DNA of 64,000 nt from Haladaptatus pallidirubidus (GTDB taxonomy: Archaea > Halobacteriota > Halobacteria > Halobacteriales > Haladaptataceae). The stretch's first letter is position 1. The number at the start of each line of letters is the position of its first letter. Positions 52,861-61,863 of the stretch are shown here, in pieces. The translations under genes were made by a program, and so were the position numbers. The stretch is taken from assembly GCF_020700235.1 (NCBI RefSeq), contig NZ_CP085301.1, forward strand, positions 3,410,001-3,474,000, given 5' to 3'. A model generated the notes under the pieces. The model made no database searches. It had not been told where the DNA came from and saw only the letters and a list, made by a program, of their open reading frames with translations.

Positions 52861-54579
52861 ATGGACGACGACTTACGCGCCCGAGTCGAAACAGAGGCGG
52901 AAAAACACGCGCTGTTCAACGCATTGAAACACGAAAGCGACGCGGACGTCGGTGCCATCATGGGTCCGCTGATGGGTGAAAATCCGGAGTTTCGCGAGCA
53001 CGGAAACGAGGTTCCGGGCGTCGCCGGGAAGGTCATCGGGCAGGTGAACCAGTTGGACATCGAAGGAAAGCGGGAGCGACTCGCAGAACTCGACCCCGAA
53101 CTCGTCGAAGAGTTAGATGCCGAGGACGAGGAAGACGAACGAGTGCTTTCAGACCTTCCGAACGCGGAGGAGTACGACCAGATTCGGATGCGGAGCGCGC
53201 CGAACCCGAACGGCCCGTGGCACATCGGTCACGGACGAATGCCCGCCGTCATCGGGACGTACAAGGATATTTACGACGGGTGGATGCTGGTTCGGTTCGA
53301 CGACACCGACCCGGAGACGAAACGTCCCGACATGGACGCCTACGACGATATTCTGGAGGATATCGAGTATCTCGGCTTCGAACCGGACGAGGTGATGAAG
53401 GCTTCCGACCGCCTCGAAATTTACTACGACTACGCTCGCGACCTCATCGAGAAGGGCGGCGCGTACACCTGCTCCTGTTCGGGTGAGGAATTTTCTGAAC
53501 TGAAAAACGACGCCAAATCGTGCCCGCACCGCGACAAGAACGTGGAGACGACGATGGCCGAGTTCGAGGACATGGTCGCCGGGGAGTACGGTTCCGGCGA
53601 GATGGTACTGCGCGTGAAAACGGACATCGAACACAAAAACCCGGCCCTGCGCGACTGGGTGGCGTTCCGAATCATCGACACGCCCCATCCGCGGGAGGAA
53701 GCGGCGGAGCACCGATGCTGGCCCATGCTCGACTTCCAGTCCGGCATCGACGACCATCTGAAAGGAATCACGCACATCATTCGAGGTATCGACTTGCAGG
53801 ACTCCGCGAAGCGCCAGCGGTTCGTCTACGACTACTTCGGCTGGGAGTACCCCGAGGTCATCCACTGGGGGCACGTACAGTTGGACGAGTACGACATCAA
53901 AATGTCCACCTCGACCATCGGCGAGCTCATCGAAAAGGGCGAACTGGACGGCTGGGACGATCCGCGCGCACCCACGCTCCAGAGCGTCCGCCGACGAGGA
54001 ATCCGGGGCGAATCGATTACAGAGGCGATGGTAGGACTCGGCACCTCCACGAGCAACGTCGATTTAGCCATGAGCACGGTGTATGCCAACAACCGCGAGT
54101 TGGTGGATGACGACGCCCCGAGATTCTTTTTCGTCCGCGACGGAGTGGAGTACACACTCATCGGCGAGCATCCCGAAATCGCGGAACCGGCGGTTCACCC
54201 AGACCACGAGGACAGGGGCACGCGAACCATTCCGGCGGGCGAAGCAGTCCGCATCGAATCAGGGGACGTTCCCGACCACGGTGACCGAATTTGGCTGAAG
54301 GGTCTTGGCTGTTTCCAGCACACCCGCGACGCCCTCCAATACACGGGCGACGACATCGGCGCGGTTCGCGACGAAGGCGTGGATGTGATTCACTGGGTGC
54401 CCGCCGAGGAGAATGTCCCTGTCCGAATGCGAACCATGGACGGCGACGTGAAGGGCTACGCGGAACCCGACTTCACCGACGCCGACGTGGACGATATCGT
54501 CCAGTTCGAACGTGTCGGCTTCGTCAGGGTAGATAGTCAGGACGATGGCGAGATTGTGACCTACTACGCCCACGACTGA
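52861..54579 (+). CDS. gltX: Glutamate--tRNA ligase (archaeal GluRS)
   Basis: A class I synthetase of 572 residues with an archaeal N-terminal extension (about 1-100). The HIGH motif is PNPNGPWHIGHGRMP near 117-131. The KMSKS counterpart is DIKMSTSTIGE near 344-354, i.e. KMSTS. The anticodon-binding beta-barrel domain follows. In archaea it charges tRNA-Glu and often also tRNA-Gln for later amidation. It stands alone, with repeat DNA downstream. Confidence 0.95.
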   Translation: MDDDLRARVETEAEKHALFNALKHESDADVGAIMGPLMGENPEFREHGNEVPGVAGKVIGQVNQLDIEGKRERLAELDPELVEELDAEDEEDERVLSDLPNAEEYDQIRMRSAPNPNGPWHIGHGRMPAVIGTYKDIYDGWMLVRFDDTDPETKRPDMDAYDDILEDIEYLGFEPDEVMKASDRLEIYYDYARDLIEKGGAYTCSCSGEEFSELKNDAKSCPHRDKNVETTMAEFEDMVAGEYGSGEMVLRVKTDIEHKNPALRDWVAFRIIDTPHPREEAAEHRCWPMLDFQSGIDDHLKGITHIIRGIDLQDSAKRQRFVYDYFGWEYPEVIHWGHVQLDEYDIKMSTSTIGELIEKGELDGWDDPRAPTLQSVRRRGIRGESITEAMVGLGTSTSNVDLAMSTVYANNRELVDDDAPRFFFVRDGVEYTLIGEHPEIAEPAVHPDHEDRGTRTIPAGEAVRIESGDVPDHGDRIWLKGLGCFQHTRDALQYTGDDIGAVRDEGVDVIHWVPAEENVPVRMRTMDGDVKGYAEPDFTDADVDDIVQFERVGFVRVDSQDDGEIVTYYAHD

Positions 54580-54659
54580 GCGAATTCGAGATTCATTATC
54601 GAGAAATTTCACAGTCTACGCGACCACGAGCGCGAAACGAGCCAGTACGGCGAGTTTCG

Positions 54660-54918
54660 CGCTCGGCAAGGAAGGGCAGGCGTTTCTTGGCGTCCCCACG
54701 AACGGCCGAGGGTCGGGGGAAATCTTCGATTTCCTCGGCCGCGAAAGACTCCGTCTTTCGCAGGCTTCGTTTGGAGTTGAGATTAGCTAGCTACCCGTCA
54801 ACTCCGCCGTTCTTTGTGATTTGAAAGTTCGAATAGGACGGCGACAATTGCCGACTCCAAACGAAGCCCTCGAACTTCGCTCGTTTCACTCGCTCCGTTC
54901 TCGCCCTTCATCCACCAG
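54660..54918. repeat. Composite repeat block: two facing element ends and triloop palindromes
   Basis: Hairpins GGAAATC/GATTTCC around TTC (54718-54734) and GCGAAAGAC/GTCTTTCGC around TCC (54742-54762) are followed by GGCTTCGTTTGGAGTTGA (54764-54781), an element right end. An opposing left end TTGCCGACTCCAAACGAAGC starts at 54848 and matches element A's left end exactly. It is followed by TCGCCCTTCATCCACC, also seen in A. The 66 bases between the ends are unique. Nothing here is credibly coding. Confidence 0.7.
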
Positions 54919-54986
54919 GAAACTGAGTTTCATCGTCCGCGATCCCGTAGAAGGTTAGGTATCGAACGAGAATCGTTTCCTTTTCA

Positions 54987-55142
54987 CTACCGCCAATCCA
55001 CGCCTTCGAGCGGTTCCGCAACGACGCCGTCCTGTTGCGCCAACACCCGCGCATGGGCGGTACAAACCTCGCGATCTTCGTCCCACGGGATATGGAGGCG
55101 AACCGCGGCCTCGTTCCCACAGTCGTTCTCCGAACAAGCCAT
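54987..55142 (-). CDS. Small haloarchaeal cysteine protein (MACSENDC type)
   Basis: A protein of 51 residues from ATG 55142, opening MACSENDCGNEAAVRLHIPW with a VCTAHARVLAQQDGVVAEPL end. The CxxxxC and later Cys/His (CTAH) could bind zinc. I recall close haloarchaeal relatives, none characterised. It is too short for usual gene-calling thresholds. The overlapping frame on the same strand lacks such conservation. Confidence 0.72.
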   Translation of the reverse strand: MACSENDCGNEAAVRLHIPWDEDREVCTAHARVLAQQDGVVAEPLEGVDWR

Positions 55143-55248
55143 ATTGCGTGTACGGTTTCGAGGCTAATCCACATCACGGTCGGACGTGGTTTAAACTGGT
55201 TTCGAGAATAACCCCCTTCTTCAGGGCAGTTGGGAAACTTCGTTCCTC

Positions 55249-55536
55249 ATGGACACAAATGAGACGATGGAACGCGCCGAGTACATCTACGAGATGGATG
55301 ACGAAGAAAACGTCACCGACGGCGTCGTCACCGCGGTTGGAAACGCGACCGAGATGTCGATGACAGAGATGACGCCACTCCACGAGAGCGTTGATGTCGA
55401 TGCCTTGAATGATTTGTTCTCTGATAATCACGATGGCTCATCGCGGAATCAGGGTCGGGTTAGATTTACGTACTGTGGGTGTAGAATACATATCCTGAGC
55501 ACAGGTCGGGTTCTCGTAGAACCCGACGGAAATTGA
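55249..55536 (+). CDS. HalOD1 output-domain protein
   Basis: A protein of 95 residues. The HalOD1 pattern is visible in VVTAVGNATEMSMTEMTPLH near 26-45, then ESVDVDALNDLFS and the ending VRFTYCGCRIHILSTGRVLV. HalOD1 is a haloarchaeal output domain of two-component and related regulators and often stands alone. It sits 45 bases upstream of a Bat-type HTH gene on the same strand, so the two may be functionally linked. Confidence 0.82.
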   Translation: MDTNETMERAEYIYEMDDEENVTDGVVTAVGNATEMSMTEMTPLHESVDVDALNDLFSDNHDGSSRNQGRVRFTYCGCRIHILSTGRVLVEPDGN

Positions 55537-55580
55537 ATGCTTTCGCGGTCTCCGATGCGGGTTAGAGGGGTTACCACAAA

Positions 55581-56261
55581 ATGACGGTTATCGCCGAAGT
55601 GACGATTCCAGCAGACGAGCTTGCGCTCTCGGAGACGTTCGAATCGGTTCCCGGAATGGTCGTCGAACTGGAACGAATGGTCGTTCATCCAGCCGATTGG
55701 ACGATGCCGTACATTTGGACTGTCGGACGAACCGGAGACGACGTAGAGTCAACTCTGCAAGACGACCCGACGACGACGGACGTGACCAAACTCACTGAAC
55801 TCGATGGGGGGTCGCTCTACCACGTTCGTTGGTGTCGGGAAACGCAGTTCACAATCGAAGAGATACTGAAAGTTGACCCGATAATCATCACCGGAACCGG
55901 TGCCAGACAGGGTTGGGATTTCCAAATACGGTTTAGCGACCAAAAGAGCATCTCGAAACTGCAGGAGAATCTCAACGACCGCGACGTGACGGTCGAACTG
56001 AAACGCCTGTACGCTCCCGAAGCGCCGACCGTAGATGGACAGTTCATGCTCACGCCGAAACAACGAGTCGCGCTTACGGTTGCTCTCGACGCAGGCTACT
56101 TCGACGTGCCGAGAAGGGCGAACCTGAGCGAGCTGGCGGAACAACTCGATATTACGCCACAGGCGCTCTCGAAACGACTCCGGCGAGCGCACAAAACGAT
56201 GAGTCGGTACGTACTCACCGCGAGTTCGAGGGCGACAGAACGCGACAAACGACGCGATTAG
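55581..56261 (+). CDS. Bat-type helix-turn-helix regulator (bacterio-opsin activator family)
   Basis: A protein of 226 residues. The N-terminal alpha/beta domain (MTVIAEVTIPADELALSETF onward) and a C-terminal HTH_10 domain (LTPKQRVALTVALDAGYFDV, then LSELAEQLDITPQALSKRLR) match the haloarchaeal Bat family. The C-terminal helix-turn-helix should bind DNA. The sensory ligand and target genes are unknown. It is convergent with tmcA. Confidence 0.9.
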   Translation: MTVIAEVTIPADELALSETFESVPGMVVELERMVVHPADWTMPYIWTVGRTGDDVESTLQDDPTTTDVTKLTELDGGSLYHVRWCRETQFTIEEILKVDPIIITGTGARQGWDFQIRFSDQKSISKLQENLNDRDVTVELKRLYAPEAPTVDGQFMLTPKQRVALTVALDAGYFDVPRRANLSELAEQLDITPQALSKRLRRAHKTMSRYVLTASSRATERDKRRD

Positions 56262-56278
56262 CGCGACGGAAAACTCGA

Positions 56279-58528
56279 TTAGTCGGCGTATCGCCGTATT
56301 TCTTCTTTTGCGGACTCGTTTCCGTACAGCCTCGCGAGCGGTCGGAATGTTTTCCCGAGCGCTCGCATGACTTCTCCCGTCGAGTGAAAGCCGAGTTCGT
56401 CCGCAACTTCATCCCACCTCCGGGCCTGTAGCACCTTCCGTACCAGCAGGCGCTCCTGTCGGAGGGATAAAACGCGCGAATCAGCGTTCACCGGGTCGAT
56501 GAGGTGTTTCACGGCGATTCGACGGAACGGGCCGGGGTCGTGGTCGAACTGTCCGGGGCCGAACGCACTAGCCGAAACGTGTCGCCATTCTGGGTCGGAA
56601 AGCGAAAGCGAGACGGTAGCCTCGGTCGCCCGCAGTGCTTCGCGCACCACGTCGGGTTCCATGTCCGAAATCGCGTCGGAGAGCACCGACGCGATTCGCG
56701 CCGAAAACCGGCGTGCGTGGCGGTCGTACAACTCGCTGCCCACGTCACTCACCGGTGAGAGCATGAGAACGGAATACTCGCCGCTGGCGTCGTTCCGGGT
56801 GGTCGAAAGCTGAATCGTATTGTAGCCATTTTTGCGCCAAAATCGGAGCAGTTCGGGCGTCGCGCCGAATCCTGTTCCAAGCCAATCGACGTCCGAAAAC
56901 TCCCGGCGAATCTCTCGAAGCAATCGCGACCCCAATCCGGATGAGCGAACCGCGTGGTGGGTCGCGATTCGCATGACTCGTAGCCCCTCGGGCACGGCGG
57001 CCTCGATATCGCGGAGTTGCGTCGTCAGCACGTCGGGAAGCATGTTTCCGTTCACACGCTTGCCGTCGTACATGCGCTCGCGCAACGTCGCCGGGAGATT
57101 CCCCTCGCGGGCGAGCAGGGCGACGCTGACGACGTGACCTTTCCAACAGAGCGCCCGAACGGCGACGTTCGGCGCGTCTAGCAGTCGGGCGAGATCCGCC
57201 GGTTCGGTTCGGTAGTGTGCGAGAACGAGCAGGCCGAACGTCTCTCGAAGTAGGTTTTCGTCCGCGAGCAAGTCCTCGGCATCGAGTTGTCGATACGTGG
57301 CGCCCTCGGGAGTCACATCTTCTACCAACGGTTCGACCGGGGGCCGAGCATCGAGCGCGAGCGCGCGAAACGCCCACACCTCGATGGGGTCGCCGGGCGC
57401 GTAGCGAATCGGTTCGGCCATGCTCACGTCGGTCACCTCGTGGTCGCTTTCCGCGAGGCGGTCGCGAAACCGCACTGAAAAGCCGCGTCCCGCGCCTTCG
57501 TAGCCGTGAACCGTCGTCGCGAACGCGACGCGAGAAAAGTCGAGAAATCCGTCCAGCAGGCCGACGGAGAGCGCCGCGGCCTCGTCCACCAGCAGTACGT
57601 CCGCGTTCGTTTCGACTGCCGTCGTCGGCTTTTCGAATCGGACGACGCCGCCCGATTTCGATTCGATTCGCGTCGGCGGATCGTGGTTCGTATCGGCCAG
57701 TTCTCCCATTGCATCGAGAATCGCTTGGGCCCGAACGAACACCTCGCGGGCGCTTCGGTAGTTCCGGGCCGTCACGAGAACCTCGTCGCCTCCGCTGGCG
57801 AGACAGCCGACGGCGATGCCGCCAGCGCTCGATTTTCCCCGTCCGCGATCCGCTTCCACAACGACTGCGCGGTTGGGTTCGCGGAGCGATTCGAGCGCGT
57901 TCACGACAGAACGTTGGTCGTGGGTCAGGCAGGCATCGGAGGCGACAGGCGGGAATTTTTCGACCGAGTCACGCTCGATTCCCGAGCGCGCTCGGGAGTC
58001 GAGCCTCGGTGCAGGGTTCGTCAATCCGTCCTTTTCGACAGTTCTCGAATCTACGTTCACGATGGCGATACCGGGGTGCGCGCGGAGCGTCGCGACGAAA
58101 CGCATCCGAAAGTGACCGGAAACGGCTTCGACGCGATAGGGTTCCACCGCTAGTGACTCGTCGAACTCGTCGCGGCGGTTCGGCCACGAGTCGAGCGACG
58201 GCGTGAGCAGAATAAACAGGCCGCCGCCGTCTATCGCGCCGACGACGCGACCTAGGGCGTTCGGACGGAGTTCGTCGTGGGCGTCGAAGACGACCGCCTC
58301 GTGGGTCGTTCCGAGCAGGCTTCCGGCGCGGTGTTGGGTGACCTTCTCGCAGTCGAGTTCCCGCCGAGGGGCGACCTGTACCGTTTCTTTAGGTGGGATT
58401 TCTGCGGCATCAAGCGCGTCACGAGCAGCCTCGTATCCGGCGTCCCGGTCGCCTGCGAGAACGACCATCCGTCGCTCGTTCGACTGGCGGGCCTCGTCCC
58501 GCAGGGCAGCCGCCAACGATACGTCCAT
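56279..58528 (-). CDS. tmcA: tRNA(Met) cytidine acetyltransferase
   Basis: A protein of 749 residues with three modules. An N-terminal domain (about 1-170) comes first. A helicase-like ATPase follows with Walker A VEADRGRGKSSAGGI near 232 and LLVDEAAAL near 318, then a GNAT acetyltransferase domain (VMRIATHHAVRSSGLGSRLL near 540). The C-terminus is helical. TmcA acetylates C34 of elongator tRNA-Met in bacteria; archaeal relatives also acetylate many rRNA and tRNA cytidines. The start at 58528 is favoured over one seven codons upstream. Confidence 0.94.
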   Translation of the reverse strand: MDVSLAAALRDEARQSNERRMVVLAGDRDAGYEAARDALDAAEIPPKETVQVAPRRELDCEKVTQHRAGSLLGTTHEAVVFDAHDELRPNALGRVVGAIDGGGLFILLTPSLDSWPNRRDEFDESLAVEPYRVEAVSGHFRMRFVATLRAHPGIAIVNVDSRTVEKDGLTNPAPRLDSRARSGIERDSVEKFPPVASDACLTHDQRSVVNALESLREPNRAVVVEADRGRGKSSAGGIAVGCLASGGDEVLVTARNYRSAREVFVRAQAILDAMGELADTNHDPPTRIESKSGGVVRFEKPTTAVETNADVLLVDEAAALSVGLLDGFLDFSRVAFATTVHGYEGAGRGFSVRFRDRLAESDHEVTDVSMAEPIRYAPGDPIEVWAFRALALDARPPVEPLVEDVTPEGATYRQLDAEDLLADENLLRETFGLLVLAHYRTEPADLARLLDAPNVAVRALCWKGHVVSVALLAREGNLPATLRERMYDGKRVNGNMLPDVLTTQLRDIEAAVPEGLRVMRIATHHAVRSSGLGSRLLREIRREFSDVDWLGTGFGATPELLRFWRKNGYNTIQLSTTRNDASGEYSVLMLSPVSDVGSELYDRHARRFSARIASVLSDAISDMEPDVVREALRATEATVSLSLSDPEWRHVSASAFGPGQFDHDPGPFRRIAVKHLIDPVNADSRVLSLRQERLLVRKVLQARRWDEVADELGFHSTGEVMRALGKTFRPLARLYGNESAKEEIRRYAD

Positions 58529-58715
58529 GGGTGGGATTAGTCCGACCACTGCAAGGATGTTTCTCTTCGGTCGGATGATGAAAGGTCAGGAGTAGAGGCG
58601 AGGTGGGGTTAGGTGATGGCGCCAACCCGCTCGCACGGTGTTGCGGGGACCTCGCCAAATGCACAGTACGTAGCATGCAATAAATGCTTTGTGGTGATTG
58701 GAAAATTGCAACAAA

Positions 58716-59573
58716 TTACCCAGAGAGCGACGCTCCAGCGTAGATGGAGACCACGAGGAATATCCAGACGGCGTCCACAAAGTGCCAGTACATCGAAACG
58801 GTGCTGACGGAGGTATCCCGCTCGGGGCTGTACTGTCCGATGACCGCGCGCCCAAGCAGAATCATCATGAGAACGATACCGAGCGTAACGTGGAGTCCGT
58901 GGAGACCAGTCAGGCCGAAGAAGGCGCTTCCGAACACACCGGACGTAAGGGTGAACCCTTCGTGTGTGATGAATTCGTAATATTCGTACACCTGGCCGCC
59001 GAGAAAAACGAACGACAGCAGCACCGTCAGGCCGAGCAAGCCGACGAACTGCCGTCGCTTTCCGCGGTGAAGCGCAACGTGCGAGAAGTGAAGTGTGATG
59101 CTACTCGTGACGAGGAGGAGCGTGTTGACGAGGACGAGCGAGTTTATCAGCGGCGGAATGGTCTGACCGGTCGGCGGCCACGCGCCCGTGCGGATGAAAA
59201 AGTAATAGACGAACCCCGCGCCGAAGGTCGCCACTTCGGTCACGAGAAACAGCACCATCGCCCACCGAAGTTTCGTTCCGCCGGTTCCCTCGGTACTCCA
59301 GTACCGACCGACGAACCCGTGATACAACCAGCCGTACAGTCCGACGAGGAAGACCACCGTGCTGGCGACGAAAACGGTCGCGCTGGACAGCGGCGAGACG
59401 TAGTCGTTCCCGCCGTGGCTGAGTATGTACAGTCCCGCACCGACGTACACACCGGCTACGCCGAACGCCGAAACGAACGGCCACCACGAGGCTTCGCCGA
59501 ATCCCCGCGGCCAGTCCTCTGGTGCCGGATGGTGATGATGCTCCGGTTCCTCCCCGACGTTTCCCCCACTCAT
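58716..59573 (-). CDS. coxC: Cytochrome c oxidase subunit III
   Basis: A protein of 285 residues from ATG 59573 with about seven membrane helices. The family signatures are VLFLVTEVATFGAGFVYYFF near 115 and GLTGLHGLHVTLGIVLM near 220, plus YWHFVDAVWIFLVV near the end. The N-terminus has a His run (EPEHHHHPAPED). Subunit III supports the catalytic core of a heme-copper oxidase, the acceptor of the bc/halocyanin chain. Subunits I and II are not in this window. An upstream in-frame opening at 59690 is rejected. Confidence 0.93.
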   Translation of the reverse strand: MSGGNVGEEPEHHHHPAPEDWPRGFGEASWWPFVSAFGVAGVYVGAGLYILSHGGNDYVSPLSSATVFVASTVVFLVGLYGWLYHGFVGRYWSTEGTGGTKLRWAMVLFLVTEVATFGAGFVYYFFIRTGAWPPTGQTIPPLINSLVLVNTLLLVTSSITLHFSHVALHRGKRRQFVGLLGLTVLLSFVFLGGQVYEYYEFITHEGFTLTSGVFGSAFFGLTGLHGLHVTLGIVLMMILLGRAVIGQYSPERDTSVSTVSMYWHFVDAVWIFLVVSIYAGASLSG

Positions 59574-59710
59574 GATTTCAGATAACGTACGCGCCGAATC
59601 CCCAAAACCCTCATTCGGATTTCTCGGAGATGTTTCGAACCTGATTTTGGGCTTCGAGATTCGACAGTCAAAGTGAAATGATTTTGTCACTGGTCAGTAT
59701 CAGTCTCTGT

Positions 59711-59937
59711 ATGCCCGGCCCCGTTTTTTGTTCCAGCGAGCGAATCGAACTGCGAATCACCGAACGGGACGACCTTAACCTTCTCCAACAGGCACGGAGC
59801 GACCCAGACCCGCGAACATCGCTTGGGTTCCTGCAGCCGTACTCCCACGGGCAGGTAGAAGAGTTCTACGAGAACACAAGGACGTGTTCTTCTACGGCCT
59901 TTTCCGCGACGAGTGGACCGGTGATTTAGAGCGCTGA
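59711..59937 (+). pseudogene. GNAT acetyltransferase fragment with frameshift
   Basis: The frame starting MPGPVFCSSERIELRITERD at 59711 reads like the start of a GNAT protein (ERDDLNLLQQARSDPDPR). It loses similarity after EEFYENT near residue 56. Another frame then gives DVFFYGLFRDEWTGDLER to a TGA at 59935. The rest of the domain is absent. A frameshift plus truncation is the simplest reading. Confidence 0.65.
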
Positions 59938-60006
59938 CGGAAATCATCGAAATCACCCGCCATAGGCGCATGTGCAAGCGTGGCACTCCGTCATTCATTT
60001 GAAAGC

Positions 60007-60014
60007 GTTTTTAT
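60007..60014 (+). promoter_or_regulatory. TATA box for the rpl7ae operon
   Basis: GTTTTTAT with an upstream GAAAGC, BRE-like. Spacing puts the transcript start near 60036, inside the inverted repeat described next. Confidence 0.45.
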
Positions 60015-60015
60015 G

Positions 60016-60065
60016 GGGGCATCATCAACTCAAGGGTACAACCTACGCGGGGTTGATGATGCTCC
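60016..60065 (+). promoter_or_regulatory. Long inverted repeat upstream of rpl7ae
   Basis: GGGGCATCATCAAC (60016-60029) pairs with GTTGATGATGCTCC (60052-60065), 14 pairs with one G-T wobble, around a 22-base loop that can itself pair AGG/CCT. Further on, GCTCC (60061-60065) can alternatively pair with GGAGC (60093-60097), next to a CTGA at 60098. It could be a DNA operator over the start site or an RNA switch for L7Ae autoregulation. Confidence 0.5.
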
Positions 60066-60128
60066 TAGCCGCACAGGACTTCGAACGGCAGGGGAGCCTG
60101 AGCCAGCGCGTAGGAAAGGTGAACAACC

Positions 60129-60491
60129 ATGCCAGTATATGTCAACTATGACGTTCCAGCCGACCTCCAAGACCGAGCGCTCGACGCGCTCGAGGTCGCA
60201 CGGGACACGGGAACCGTAAAGAAAGGAACCAACGAAACGACCAAGGCAGTCGAGCGCGGCAACGCCGACCTCGTTTACGTCGCTGAAGACGTCCAGCCGG
60301 AAGAAATCGTCATGCACCTGCCGGAACTCGCCGACGAGAAGGGAATTTCCTTCATCTTCGTCGAGACGCAGGACGATGTCGGTCACGCGGCCGGACTCGA
60401 AGTCGGCAGTGCCGCCGCCGCCATCGTTGACGCTGGCGAAGCCAGCGACGACGTGGACGACATTGCCTCGAAGGTCGAGGAACTTCGGTGA
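60129..60491 (+). CDS. rpl7ae: 50S ribosomal protein L7Ae
   Basis: A protein of 120 residues with [20 protein letters not shown] and the RNA-binding [20 protein letters not shown] near 31-50, and the hydrophobic [19 protein letters not shown]7Ae binds kink-turns in 23S rRNA, in C/D and H/ACA guide RNAs and in RNase P RNA. It heads the conserved archaeal operon L7Ae, S28e, L24e, Ndk. A hairpin lies upstream. Confidence 0.97.
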   Translation: MPVYVNYDVPADLQDRALDALEVARDTGTVKKGTNETTKAVERGNADLVYVAEDVQPEEIVMHLPELADEKGISFIFVETQDDVGHAAGLEVGSAAAAIVDAGEASDDVDDIASKVEELR

Positions 60492-60502
60492 GGTGGTAGA
60501 CG

Positions 60503-60730
60503 ATGAGTGCTGAAGAGACCGGACAGGAGGACTCCACCTCCGCCGAGGTCATCGAAATCGTCGGTAAGACGGGGATGCACGGCGAGGCCATGCAGGTCAA
60601 ATGCCGCATCCGCGAGGGAGAAAACCAAGGGCGTATCATCACGCGCAACTGTCTCGGCCCCGTCCGCGAGGGCGACGTGCTTCAGTTGCGTGAAACCGCA
60701 CGCGAGGCAGACTCCATCGGAGGACAATAA
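60503..60730 (+). CDS. rps28e: 30S ribosomal protein S28e
   Basis: A protein of 75 residues with the S1/OB-like S28e pattern [20 protein letters not shown] and [24 protein letters not shown] Shine-Dalgarno lies about 8 bases before the ATG at 60503. Its stop overlaps the L24e start by one base. Confidence 0.95.
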   Translation: MSAEETGQEDSTSAEVIEIVGKTGMHGEAMQVKCRIREGENQGRIITRNCLGPVREGDVLQLRETAREADSIGGQ

Positions 60731-60921
60731 TGCCACAAACGCGAGAGTGTGACTACTGCGGCGACGACATCGAACCCGGCACGGGAACGATGTTCGTCCG
60801 CACGGACGGAACGACCATCCACTACTGCTCCAGCAAATGCGAGAAAAACGCCAACCTCGGTCGCGAACCCCGCGACCTCGAATGGACCGAGGACGGCCAA
60901 GCAGAGAGTGGTAGCGAATGA
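60730..60921 (+). CDS. rpl24e: 50S ribosomal protein L24e
   Basis: A zinc protein of 63 residues with [20 protein letters not shown] and a second pair [10 protein letters not shown]. The two CxxC or CxxxC pairs bind one zinc. Its stop overlaps the ndk start by four bases. Confidence 0.96.
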   Translation: MPQTRECDYCGDDIEPGTGTMFVRTDGTTIHYCSSKCEKNANLGREPRDLEWTEDGQAESGSE

Positions 60922-61376
60922 GCGAGCGAACCTTCGTGATGGTCAAGCCCGACGGCGTTCAGCGCGGCCTTATCGGGGAGATCGTCTCCCGATTCGAAGA
61001 CCGCGGTCTGAAGATGGTCGGCGGCAAGTTCATGCAGATTGACGAGGAACTCGCCCACGACCACTACGGTGAACACGAAGGCAAGCCGTTTTTCGACGGC
61101 CTCGTCGATTTCATCACCTCCGGACCGGTTTTCGCGATGGTCTGGGAGGGACAGGACGCGACGCAGCAGGTTCGCCGCATGATGGGCGAAACCGACCCCG
61201 CCGAATCCGCCCCGGGCACCATCCGCGGCGACTTCGGCCTCGACCTCGGCCGGAACGTCATCCACGGCTCCGACCATGAGGACGAGGGCGCGAACGAGCG
61301 CGAAATTGACCTGTTCTTCGACGAGGACGAGCTGGTCGATTACGAGAAAATCGACGCCGAGTGGCTGTACGAGTAA
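60918..61376 (+). CDS. ndk: Nucleoside diphosphate kinase
   Basis: A protein of 152 residues. [20 protein letters not shown] opens the family and the catalytic His lies in [12 protein letters not shown] near 114-125. It transfers phosphate from ATP to other NDPs. It ends the ribosomal operon here; initiation factor IF-2, which often follows in archaea, is not adjacent. Confidence 0.97.
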   Translation: MSERTFVMVKPDGVQRGLIGEIVSRFEDRGLKMVGGKFMQIDEELAHDHYGEHEGKPFFDGLVDFITSGPVFAMVWEGQDATQQVRRMMGETDPAESAPGTIRGDFGLDLGRNVIHGSDHEDEGANEREIDLFFDEDELVDYEKIDAEWLYE

Positions 61377-61533
61377 GCCACGTTTGACTTCGATTTCGTA
61401 TCATTTCTGCGAGCGGTGGTGCTGTCACCAGTAGATGAGCTCCAGCTAGACAGACGCTGAAAACGGAATAGCGCGCCGTTCAGTCATTTATCAGAAGGCA
61501 TTTATAGAAATGAAATAATCGGAACGCAGAAAG

Positions 61534-61797
61534 ATGCCGCCTTCCACCCCATTCGTTGACCGGAGAACTGGGACGATAGACACGACGCAGATCCTCGTGG
61601 AAGCAATACCGCTCGCCAAACTCATCGGCGTATTCGTGGCGATTGCACTCATCCCGTTCGCAGTTGGGTTTTTGTTGGGTGAGTACTCGATACTCGACGT
61701 ACTGTTTACGCTGGCAGGCCAGTTCGTCCTCGCAGTCGGCGCTGGCACTGTTCTGATATACAGCGTCGCTCGCGGGTCACAACTTGCCAGCGAATGA
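61534..61797 (+). CDS. Hypothetical two-helix membrane protein
   Basis: A protein of 87 residues with a hydrophilic N-terminus (about 1-28) and two membrane helices (about 30-52 and 57-78). No motif was recognised. It stands between ndk and the SBP56 gene, with about 160 and 140 bases of spacing. Confidence 0.55.
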   Translation: MPPSTPFVDRRTGTIDTTQILVEAIPLAKLIGVFVAIALIPFAVGFLLGEYSILDVLFTLAGQFVLAVGAGTVLIYSVARGSQLASE

Positions 61798-61863
61798 TGG
61801 ATACGCATCGGATTTTCGTAGATTTCACGACGATTTCGTCCGCGTAGAGGCGTCTTCGCGGAT

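Noticed and set aside
53895..53910. KMSTS in place of KMSKS in GluRS as a defect
   Set aside because: Variation at this loop is common in class I synthetases and the rest of the enzyme is intact.
60052..60101. Canonical L7Ae kink-turn or C/D box guide RNA upstream of rpl7ae
   Set aside because: TGATG and CTGA are present with flanking GCTCC/GGAGC, but the alignment leaves an unpaired C and the outer stem is poor, so only a possible kink-turn-like element is claimed.
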